This document shows positions 44,401-56,754 of a stretch of DNA of 64,000 bases, in pieces; the stretch's first letter is position 1, and each line of letters opens with the position of its first letter. The stretch covers positions 3,225,501 through 3,289,500 of the forward strand of contig JAZARR010000008.1 in NCBI GenBank assembly GCA_037389465.1, in the 5' to 3' direction. Source of the DNA: Baylisascaris procyonis (taxonomy: Eukaryota > Nematoda > Chromadorea > Rhabditida > Ascarididae). The notes beneath the pieces are model-generated. The model was given only the letters and a program-made list of their open reading frames with translations. It made no database searches and was not told the DNA's origin. A program made the translations under genes and the position numbers.

Positions 44401-47400
44401 CGTATAGTTGTGAGATTCTTAGAATTAACGATGCTAAACAGAAACAGAAAGTTACTTTCTGTTTAGCATCAAAACTAAACAGAAAGTTAGAATTTCACCA
44501 AATTTTGTAACTTTGCAAATAATTATGCAATTATTACTTAAAGAAAATTAACATATGATGAGTAAAAGGAAAAAAAAATCGGCTCCATTGTGAAGTGACT
44601 ATCTGCGACGTAAATATTTAACGTAAGAAAATTATACTGAAATTGTTGTGAAATTTAAGACCGGCGCATATTACAGCTACAATACCATAAATGAAGAGAT
44701 ACTCACCTCTTACCAGAGTATAACAGAAGATGACTTAGTGAAAAATGCATTAAAATTTACCTCACCTTTAAATATCAACAACTCCATTCGGGGTCGACGC
44801 ATAAACGTCAGAGAGGAACAATCTATGATAGACATTACAGCCACCAAACTTCAACACCAGTTTCCTGATTCCCAAGTTAGGACCAACTAGAATACAGACA
44901 GACACATGCATGGTCTGCAACGGCGCATTAAAATAGTTCACTTCCATTTGAACAACCTCTCCGTTTCGTTCACCTTATATTAGTTATCAGTCATCAGCTG
45001 CTAAGAATATAAGTTTTCTAGTTTGAGAGCAGGATCAGCCTTATTCGTTGCATATTACCTACTCAAATGGGTGCTCTATCACCGTTGGAAATCCCCAGAT
45101 TATGGGGATTTTGCCCACCTCTGATCGATTCATACACTGCAGCTGACGATAAACTACCGTATGGTAAAATCAGGGTACTCTGGTAAGAAAAACCACCTCC
45201 TCACTTGGTTTAGGAGGCAGCAACTGAGAATTCTCTCTCAACAGCCCGGCCGATATTTGACAATGGTGCTTTGAGAATGCATCTAAAAAATTTCAAGAGT
45301 GCCATAAGTATTCAACATGTTATCAAATTCAATGGTAAATGAAGCAGACGGGCCGAAGAAGGCGATGTGAACTGCTTCCTCCTCTCTCCTCAACACCCAC
45401 CCTCGTCCCCCCCCCCACCCCCCACACCCTTCTCCTCATCTCACAATCATAATAAAATGCTTAACTGCTCAACGAGTTTCACTCGAAATAGTTTTTAGAA
45501 ACTGTAGATAACCAATCCATGCTAGCGGAATGTTACATTTATCATCAAAATTGCACATTTGTTGGTTGAAAAAAATGCATTTTCCTTTCTTCCAATTTGA
45601 AATTTTTAAGAATTAGCTTTCCTCCAGTCAAAAGATAATACCGCTTGCCCCAATTAGAGCAAATTTTCAGCCAACATAAAAAAAGCATTGAATTTCCGAT
45701 AGATATAAAATGCCGAAAGAAATGTGACGAAATGGTGGCATTTTATCAAGCATGCTATTGTTTTGGATAATAAAGCAATGCACGTCAACGGAATTGATCA
45801 TTCCCCACCCGAATTAAATCCCCATTTCGCACATCACCAAACATTCGAGGAAAAACGCATAGCCAATTTAGCATTTCTAAAAAAAAAAAAAAAAAAAAAA
45901 AATGCGCTGCTTTATTTATATAAGCGCATCATGCGGCTAAATATTTTTAGTAAATGCGCATCATAAAACTTCAAAAGAAATCTCTATCGTCCCAAAAAAC
46001 AATTAAGCTAGCTAGAAGGAGTTTGAATGAAATCTAAGGCTAAACAATCATAGTGATATCATATTAAATTGAATATAGAATTACGCTCCGTAGCATTGTA
46101 TTAGTAGATTTTATTTTACTAACACTTATTTACTTAATTCTACAGTGTTCACTCTTTTAGATTGTGATTTTACCGAATTTACACAGCACAACCTTCAAGG
46201 AAACGCAACCTCTGTACATTGGTTCTACTTCATAGCAGTTCATCGAATTATTCATCTAACACTAATCTACTGATAGATATATGCCGCCAACACCGGCATC
46301 CTCCTGCACTGTTCACCGATCACCACTGCCTTCAGTATCACTTACTGTTCGTAGTGTGCGACAGTGTCTGTTCTGTTTGTTATTTTGTTTATTTTTCGTG
46401 TCTCTTGAATTTACTTTCATAGTAAAATAGGATAAAGGGGTAATATAATAATTTTACTTCTTTTTCAATCATTAGTCATTCTAATACATCATTTTGCTTT
46501 CCATTTTATAGTAATATTACTTATTAATCTTTACTATGCTACTGTCACGTATGTTAAGTTTAGTTATTAATGCAAGCTTTTATAGCGATTTATTATAAAC
46601 TTAATGTTGTTTTCGTTATACTACTTATCAACAATATATGTAATATTGCTCGTTAGGCGTAGTGTACCTTTCAGCATCGTACATCTTGCGTTAACTTTTC
46701 TCGGATTTCGGCCTTAAAAAATCTTTGTAGAATAGATAATGGAGGTCGGTGGTAAAAGGAACCTAAATTCTACTTCTCAAGCATCACTTATGGAGAAAAG
46801 GAGAAAAAAAGACCTTGATGATGAGACAGGCGAGGTTTCTGTAATTTCGTTTTCAACCCATACTTGTACTTACTATTTGTTTTATCTATAGTCTTTCTTT
46901 CTAATTTTTCTATTACTTTTCGTCCCCGTTTCTATATCATTTTCATTTCTATTCCTTTACCTTTCCCTTCCTTTTCTGGTGTTTCTCTTTCTTTATATGA
47001 ATATTTCAAGTTATTTACTCTATTTTATTACACATACACTTCTCCATACTAAAGCGGTTACGCCTATCATTCCGACGATGGCCCACGCATAATTCAGGTG
47101 CACATGCAAACGAATAAGGGCCGAAATGTGTTCACCTTTATTATTATCCCCACTTAATGTCTTTGCCTTCTTCTCTTGACGTCTTTTTTCGTAACAGTGG
47201 TCTATTTGTTCTACTCTTTTCTTGCCAAACTATTCTTTTGTGTTATTTGTTCTTAATATAATTTCCTGCAATGTTACATATTTCTACAGGCCCTTTGATG
47301 AGATACATACATAACACTTTTGTTAAATTTTAGAACATTAGTAGAACTAATAAAAATAAATTCGCTTCCTACATTACAATGTAACAGTTTATTAGGATAT

Positions 47401-50400
47401 CTATGTCTATTCTGTTGTTTTATCTTATAAAGACTTTGCAATACCAGGAAAAAGTACGTTTTTTTATACATTCATTATTACTACTACATTTCGTTCTCTT
47501 CGATTATAAAAAATTAAAAAATTAAAAGAAAATTTAAAAAATTTTTGTTCTTTTGGTATTTGGTTCTTTTCTTTTATAAAACTTCAAAAACTAGACGATG
47601 TCGCATTTCATTCGAAATCGGTAAAAATATTGCGTAAGTGGAGTTAAGATATTTATGAACGCATCATTTTGGAAGTGGTGCCGGAAACTCTCAATAAACT
47701 TTTCAAGAGTGCAATAGATTAGAGTTTCAAGCTTACTGGTTAGAGATATAGCTTACGGCTTATAAACTACAGATACAGCTTGAATAACCTCAAGAAACTC
47801 ATAGAGCACTATATTTTTGTATGAGATCTAAAAGCGTTGCGCTTTATGAGGAAGAAAAAGTGAATTTTTTTATGACGCGCAAATAGGGAAAATGTATGCA
47901 AGATTAGGGCAAAGATATGGTACTGAGCAAACAAACTCTGTGGCAGAATAAAAAAATTCTCAGACGGAAGTCAGGAAGTTTCATTAATGAAGACGGAATG
48001 ACTCGCTCGTATTTTCTCAACGAAAAGATCCGCGAAATTCCGCCAATAACAAAGGGATAGGATGAATTCGAGAAATGGAATCTTTTTTTTTGCGCAAGCT
48101 ATCCACAATAGGCTCTATTCCAGGTAATATGGTGAATATTTTCTCACCATTTGTACCGCCATATTCCGCTTTCTTTGTCGAATCCCCACGCTAGCAAAAG
48201 CAGTAAACTGTAGTTTAATACGTTAAGCGCAATGCCAATTCAAATACGGCGACACACAAAAATAGGAAGCCTCCGTTCGACAATAAAACACTTCAAAGAC
48301 AAACATTCTTCTGATGTAACAGTATCATTTCTCTGTCAAATTGAATCATTTACTGCAAATATCGACCTTGAGCATCAATCAGGAAATTTTCGAACCTTGA
48401 GAACGAGGAAAGGGAGAGAAATTTGCAAATTTTTTTAAACCAAAGAAGTGAAAAAAGTTCACTGCGCCCATCAGCAATAATTAATAAACAATTTTTGAAG
48501 AAAGCGGAAGTGAATAAAGCAGTTGATGAACAAATTTACAGCATAAGAATGATAACGATATTATTAAAATATTTTCGGAGAATTTTTTGCGTCACTCTAT
48601 TTTCCACAATGTCTTTTATAAATTCCTCTTAAAGATACTCGGATTGTTGAGCATCACGCTCACCTCGAATGGTTTTCTAAATGAAAATTGACAGCATCCT
48701 TTCTCTCCCATCCCTTCCTCCCTCTCACCCCTTTTGACTAGCAAAAAGCACATCCCTATACTCTGATACGTTCGAGTATCGCTGAATCTTTTGAATCATA
48801 TAATATCATATTATTACTGTCGAGTGTCAATCGGCAATATTGTAGAGGTGAGGGAGCATAGTAGCAAAAAAACATGGGAAATATACCTTTCAGAATAGGT
48901 TACCTCAAATTAAAAAAAACGAACAAAAGAGTTCGTAAACGCCAACAATCATATAAAATCAAAACAAGAGGCTATAACCAAGCTACGTGCCATTAATGCA
49001 TAAAAGAATAAGAACCTGAATGAATCTAGCAAAGATGGAACATTCGTAGGTTACGTCAACAACGCCGATGGAAGTCAGATTAATAAATAATCGAAACGCG
49101 AGCAATATTTTATGCGTTTGCTTGTGGTCATAAGAAAGATCGCCCACAGGTTACCACTCCCCCTCACCCTGAAGGCAGACACACCTCGTAGAAGTATTTC
49201 TTTCGAATAAATGTAGAATCATTTTTACTAAGGCTGAATTTTTGTGTCATCATTTGGGCACTTTAGAATTTGATAAAGCCTGGTAGAAGATCTTCAAGCA
49301 GTTTCTTTTTTATGAATTCAGGCGTACTTCCTTCATTGAATATTTCAAGAAAATAGTACTGTCCCAATATCCATTCAACCATTAAACTTTCCAGCATTAT
49401 GAAAGATATGAAGTTATTGATAAAATAGTACTATACCAATCTTCCAGTAAAGACATTATGAAAGACATGAAGTTTTTGTGTTCTGAAGGAGTTAACAACA
49501 AAAACTCCTTCAGAACACAAAAATAATAATTGAACACTTACGATTAGAGGAGCAGCTGACGCAATATCTGCTCTTCCAGCTCCCCACTTCACCAATTGAT
49601 TTTATGAGCTGCCAGTAAGAAATGGAATGTGCAGAACAATGCCATCATGTAATAGATGATCTGGCTACCATTACAAATCTCTTACCAAACGATTGTTCAT
49701 TCTACAGCCTCAAAAAAACATCCAAAATTTTTCACGCTTTTAGATAAATTCTTTTTTTGTTTTTGTTTTTTTTTTTTTTGAAACAGGTCGATTAGAATAA
49801 AATATTGGTATAGGAAGTGAATTACTGATGTAGGTCATATTTAACAAGTTTCATAACGCCACCCTGGCAGTTACTAAATTGCAATTATTTTTGCAAAAAG
49901 AGTTTGCAAAAGTGCAGAAAAATGAAGTACTTATCGCAAAACGCCTTGAAATAGCACTGTTCTTTTTTCGTCAATGGTATAAAGTGCCATGAATGCAAAT
50001 AAAGACTTTCATAGAGAATTTTTGCATGATAACAATGGAGAGGATGATATACGGGGATTTGCTTGCAAAGGGAAAATGACTGTGGAAATATTCTCGAAAT
50101 TAAGCTAAGAGATGCAGTAATTTAAATAATTGGTGAATGAAAATTTGCAATAGCGCTTATTATTATTGACAAATGTATAGTTTAATGCGCGCAACTTATC
50201 TAAGCAAATTGCAATCGCTCATGTAATGAATGGATAAATGCGAATTGCAATTGCGGATAAAAGTGAATTGCAATGCAGTTGTAAGCGTACAATAAAACAA
50301 TCGATGTTGGCGTAATCATTGATGAAAAATAGATGTGCTGCAGATTGTGCAGCGTAGTGCCAAAAGAAACCTGCAAAAGATGACCTTCTCGATCAACAGC

Positions 50401-53400
50401 CCTCAATAGTCAATAGAACGCACCTACTACACGCGGAGTTTATTTTGCCCTTTCGAACTAATCATATTGATTGATCGACATACGACTTGGTTCTATCACA
50501 AATATTTCCTGTTGCTGTACTACCTGATTGACTTCGTTTTACTACCTATCATATCTGTCTTATTAACGAAGCGCAATAATAGTTTGGAGATTGTAATTCA
50601 CCGAGAAATCGCATTTAAATATAGATATTATCGTCGAGTTTCTAGTAATTATAAAAAACAATAGATGACTGGAGTGTTATTTGAAGTTTGGATGCTATCA
50701 CAGTAACGATAATATCCATTCCGGAAGAAAATAAACAAAAAAAAAACCATTGATCGCTCCTTTCATATATCGAATAAAAACTTCGGCGACATTTCTTCAC
50801 AAATTAAAGAAAGTGCATAAAGATGATTGGATAGCAATGTCCATTACTATCAATGAGAAAATGAGTTATTATAAATAAAATTCCAGTGATGAATACAACT
50901 TTTGTGTTCAAATAACTTCCCACTCGGCGAATGGAATTGCTCCCGAAAGTGGTGACCTCTTCTTGATGAGTTTCCATTCACTGAAGGTAAAACACAGGTT
51001 GCGAGGCAAGCTTGGGTTGAATAGGGCAAGATGGCTGAAGAATAGCAAAAGGAATAATAATCTGTAAGAAATTTAAGTAAAAAATGTCTACCTTATTAGA
51101 ATGATTATTCAAAAACCATCAAATAGTGCTTGAAAATTTTCACTGGTCCCCATACTGTTGCAATGGACGCACAAAATCATTATTCCTATGAAAAAAATAA
51201 TGAATATTTACACATAGCACATCATCGCATAAACATTGGCTCAAAATATGCTTGAACAAGCACTATTAATTAAGCATGACCGACCGGAACAATGGAAACG
51301 AGAATCACTTGCTCAGAAATGTATACCTGAGTGGGTTTACTTATTGATTTTAATTTAAACTTAGATTTTTAAAGGTAAAGGCGATGGATTTTTTAAATTT
51401 TAAGGCGAAGATTTTGCAAATCCTCATCTAAGATGTCCCCATAAATTAGAAATCCTCACTCAACGACATCCAATCAAAAGGAATCGATCTAGTTGCGTTT
51501 AGCTGAATGCAGATAAACTATTAGAAACATGCAATCCAACCAATGGAGGATTAGCGAGTGAAATATATCTTTTCTGTTGATGGATTGCATCAAAAAACTC
51601 ACAATTTTGTTAAATGAAATGCTAAAAAATTGCTGCTCGATTATTCGCCCCTTCTAGAAAGTTGAAAAAATTGTTGCCTTAACTTCGTTTTGCATCTCTT
51701 AATTTAACACCATAAGAAACCTAATTTCTTAATTTTATAACTGGCATTCTGTGGTGTTGTATATTTATACCTTACAAATAAATTCGAGGAAATGAATAAA
51801 CTGCTAATCGAGACCTTAATAAAAGGGCATAATATATCGTAAAACAATGAATGGAAGTGATATTAGATTAACTTTTATTTGTTTAATCATGTAAGATTTA
51901 GGTAGTTATTATATGAACATAGAGTACATAACGATATATTAGCCTTCGCAACAACATTACATTATTACATTAAATGTGAGTAGGGTACACATTAAAAAGT
52001 CTCTATAATAAAAAACAGCTATCACCAACATCAGCGCAAAACTTCAAAAAGATTTATTCTGAAGCTAGGTAACTCCACAAACTTTAGTCCTTGAGGATTG
52101 AAAAATTTTTATTTTTCCCCCCATTCCTTCCCTGAGTGTGCGAGATCCATATTCTAAATTACTCAAAACGAATCTCAAATCTCGCCAGAATGCATCTCAT
52201 AATTTGCTGATTGCAAAGTACCACTTCGTTAAAAAATCTAAAATTTAATGCAAAAATTTATGGTACTTAGAGTTGCAATAATTGCAAAGAATGGACACAT
52301 TATACTGCAATGGAGGCTTGGCATAAAGGTTGATGTAACTCGATAGATTCGAGCTCATAAAACCGTGCGCTAAAATTATAAGTTGTGCGGCCGCAAACAT
52401 ATCGCTCTAGACGTAAAAGGGGAAATAATTTTTTAGAGTAAAAAAAAAGCAAAATTGGGTGAATGGAATAAATAAATACGAATATCGATGGTGCGTTTTT
52501 CGTATTCAGAGAACACGACAGTGAAAAAGATTTCAAAGGTACTTTTTGTTTGAGTATTAAGCATAAATATATGAAAAAAAAGCACGAAATGGTCGAACAA
52601 CTGAATAGATATACCAAAATTTGCATATTGATGAGCACTAACGTGAGGATCCTCTTTCGATAACCAAATCCTAATCAAATCCTGTCTCCTTCCTCCCCCG
52701 CTTCCTCTCTCCTTTCTTGAAAGCAGTCGTTAGAAATTAGAGAAAAAAGCTCGATTTAATAACCTGCTCCATCCCTTCTTGTTAAAAAACTTTGAAAAAA
52801 ACCTCATTTTCATATGCTCCAAACAGATGTGCATGAATATCATAGACCGTAAAATATTCGAAAATGAAAATAATGCCCAACTTAATAGAATCGAACAATG
52901 AAAAACTTCGAGGATAAAAAATCATGGAAACATTGAACCTGCAACAATTCTATTTTCTTTCTCATGAAATTTATATAGGAAGAGAAATTTATGAAAAGAA
53001 AGAAACAATAAAGAGCATCCCTGCATGCAGGCCAAATCAATGATATTTACATCAACGATCGTTTCATTCGTTGTAATGAGATGAAATGAACAAAAAAGGC
53101 ATTTATTTGCCGTAAAAAGCAAACGCTGACTTCGTTCTTTTGATGGATGAACAGAAAATGAACGAATATCAACAAATATTACATTATATTAGCAAATGAG
53201 AACCTAGAAATATTTTAATGGGTTAGAGAAAGTTGGAGTTGAATACTCATTAGAGTTGGGTTTTTTGTCCATTATGTAGTGGAATAGAAAAATGTTTCAG
53301 TATTCAAATTGATGCCTAATTGAGCTTGTAAATGAATGCGCATCAGCGTTCACATCCAGAAGGTTTGTATTTACAACAGGGAAGTATAGAGAAATTGTTA

Positions 53401-56400
53401 CATCCACACAGTTATTACTGCATAAGTGCAAATTACTAGAGTTATATAAGTTAATACCGAACAGATATGTAAGACACACAAACAAGCATAGCCACATTTC
53501 AAAAAAAGCAATGATTGAAATATTTATAGATGCCAATACAGTCGAATGAAATCAACGGCATAAATAGTCCGATTCAATTGCAATGGTATTATGCAACTAA
53601 CAGACAGATCATTGCATACAAGCTACCTTTATAATACATCAAAAAGATGGCTGCGAATCTAGGTATTTCAATGTTTATTATGTAAAATAAAGAAAATTTT
53701 AGTGTGAAGCATTGAGAGCTTTAAAATTACCTATAGAAGATCTTTACATATAACTATATGGGAGGATACTTGATCACGCGGTGAAACAAGTAAAACTTTG
53801 CGCATTTGAGCACAATTCCATATATAAAATATCAGGAGTGGCAAACTTTTTAAATATAAAGCAGTCAATTGCAAACAAATGCTAAACACAACTATGCGCG
53901 TGTGAATAGGAGTAGGATTAGAAGATAAAGCAGGCCAATGACTGGAAACCTATCACCTGAAAAGTGAAAGACAATTATTCAAAAAGCATTATTTTAGAGA
54001 TATGTGGGAAATGTGGTATATGCAAATGGCATGCGAAAGTGACAGGCTGCTCTAAATATGGACATATCGCCTCTTATCGAGAATGTGATAAACAACAAGT
54101 AATATGGTCAGAAATTTTGAACACTTTTAAGAAAAAAATTTTCATCTTGAAATAGAAACTTTCTTATGAAAACTTCCTGTGAGAGTTTTTTGATTGAAAT
54201 TTTTCTTTCTAGAACAGCTCCAACATCTACGAGAAATGAGCTATCGTTTATATCCATGCGGAATCGTCCGAATGATTCACTATCCTAACTAAAGCACTCT
54301 CTTTATAACTAAAAGTGTCTTAAATGTGCACCGATCGGACCAATTCTTCTCATAGCACAACTTTTGCTAAAGTGTTTTCCCTTCGTCACTTCAAAAAGAA
54401 CCAGTTTGCTACGTTATATTCTTTTCAATTATTCTATACTTTGGCCAAACAAAGGTAACACTCCCACCTACTGCAGCAATACACCTCAATGCTTCAAGGT
54501 TAAAGAAAATTAAATTTATTTCTCATAGAAATCGTCCAAAAATCCATATAATTGTCTCGATTTCTTTTCGATTTTCAATGCTCACGATATGCAAAAGCTC
54601 TCCCAAACTCATTCAATACCTATAGCCACCGACGTAAATGATGGCAGATGTGGAAGAGACAACGACGGGACGACTAATATGAAGTAATATCCCAAGAGTT
54701 CAGCTAATAACATTTGTAATTTTTTGTCCCATTTTCCACACCCTCTACATAGAAAGTCAAAATCTGGTCAATATAAGATAGTACTAAAGGACGACCCGTC
54801 TAAAATTACCTAGGTTACTATAGAAAGAATACGCATTATCATAAAAGCTAATCAGCGATGTATGCAAATTATTTATTCAAATTTAGGGAGGCCTCTAATT
54901 CGCAAAAAAATTGTATGCAAAAATGACGCTAACGGAAAAATTTTTTACGCTACATTATTTTCTGCTCCACACTGTTTTTAGCTTTATCGCTAATAAACGT
55001 TGTCGATTCGACTGTGCATTGAAGACCGGTTCCCCCCACACCGATGATTCTTCTATAGAGAAGTTGAAAAGAAGAAAAAAAAACAGTCGATTGGTGACTC
55101 CCGTCTGTCACCCCTCTCGATATATCATTGACACTATTCCTTCCACCCATCAGTCGACCTCTTCGTATCGTATACAATCTCATTTAAACGGTAATAGTCA
55201 TATTCGTTTACGCTCTATTTGTTTTCCATACACTTTTTATTGCCAAAAGAGCTCATCTATTCCTTATTTAAGCCCTTAGTAACAGGTATTTTATGTCCAA
55301 TACCGACGAATACTGCTTTTCTTTCAACGAATTAGAACGACAACTTTTTGTTGTAGTTCTCGGAGAGTACTCTCCCATTAGAACGGTTCTCTTATTCATT
55401 TCAAGTTTTAAAAGAGATTTTTCATCGAGAAGATCTAGCACTTCTGATGAAAAAAAAGAAATAAACGAAAAAATGTTTTTTTTTCTTTCCGGAAAATCTC
55501 CAATTCGAAATAAAATTCATCGACTAAGAAATTCGAAGACAAATTATTTGATTCACTAACGTCAAATGGTCAAAAATAATTAAACAATTTGTTATAATAA
55601 CTGTCATTCATCATACTTTTCAGGTATGAAATTCACATTCTATGCATCAAAGTGATTATCGAAACGTTCATAGACTAACGTGAGGGCGTATACCATTGAT
55701 ACCAATGAGCTTCTAGCTGAATAATGAACATGGTACTTCGTAAAATGAGGATCACGGATGCGTTCTTACTTCCGGTAACAGGTAATTGTCCATCTTATGG
55801 TCACTTGCTAAGGTGATCGAATGCGGCTACAGTTAATATTGGCATTAAATAGTAAAGAATGCTGATCCCGTGATAGTGGATTCCCCTAAATCAATGTTGA
55901 CTCATCACTAACCGCCTACGTTACAATCCCTTGAAATATATGTTAATCGTCCCTCGAAAACGGAAAGCGATTGCTGCTGGATGCTGTTTATTCTACTGGA
56001 TGTGAATCCAACTATATCGATGAGGATTTTTTAAAACATGTGCGCACTATTACGACGATCGTATACTGCATATCCTATTCCAATGCATTCAACCAAATTC
56101 ACAACGTTTAGGCTACTAACCTCGCCGATAAAGCGTTTCTTCAATATAAGGGTATATTAACCCATTAGATAAAGGAAATTCATCTCATAAACTCTTTAGA
56201 ACCAGCGATTAACGGCTATGTCGAATTATCCTCTCTTACGAATCTTTTCTCATGTGATCTATAAATTTTCTTTTTTTCAGACGCACGTCCAATGAATATG
56301 TACGCAATTCTCAGATGTAGATTTTTTCACTGCATAAATTGTGGCAGATGTAAATAATTTCATCCCATATGACAAGATCCTTTACTAATGACTTTCAGCT

Positions 56401-56673
56401 TGATTTACTGTAATTATGGCTCATTGTGGCCGAAACATCAGTATACACTATTTTATGTACATAAATAATATATAAATATTTACTAACTTAGCCGCATTCG
56501 ATCACCTTGGCAAGTGACTATAAGATGGACAATTACTAGTTAACGGAAGTACTCCATAAGAATGGATCCGTTATCCTCACTTTACGAAGTATCATGTTCA
56601 TTATTCAGCTAGAAGCTCATTGGTATCAATGGCATACGCCCTCACGTTAGTCTATGAACGTTTCAATAATCAC

Positions 56674-56754
<81 letters not shown>

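Larger units (their letters stand above)
55651..56674. mobile_element. 1-kb foldback element with about 186-bp terminal inverted arms
   Basis: The left arm (55651-55836, starting AGTGATTATCGAAACGTTCA) returns as its reverse complement at 56487-56674 with roughly 90 percent identity by eye and a few small indels. Between the arms lie about 650 bases with no ORF of note. This is the structure of a foldback or MITE-like DNA transposon without its own transposase. The right end abuts the TA tract at 56681-56752. I see no clear target-site duplication, perhaps because of the microsatellite. Confidence 0.85.

Noticed and set aside
46219..47052. Hydrophobic plus ORFs as membrane proteins
   Set aside because: They are translations of the T-rich block, where poly-Phe/Leu/Tyr frames are expected.
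54911..55559. Two consecutive plus ORFs (122 and 88 codons) as a gene
   Set aside because: They lie in different frames with a stop between, have no splice sites that join them and no recognisable domain; adjacency to the foldback element suggests chance or a relic.
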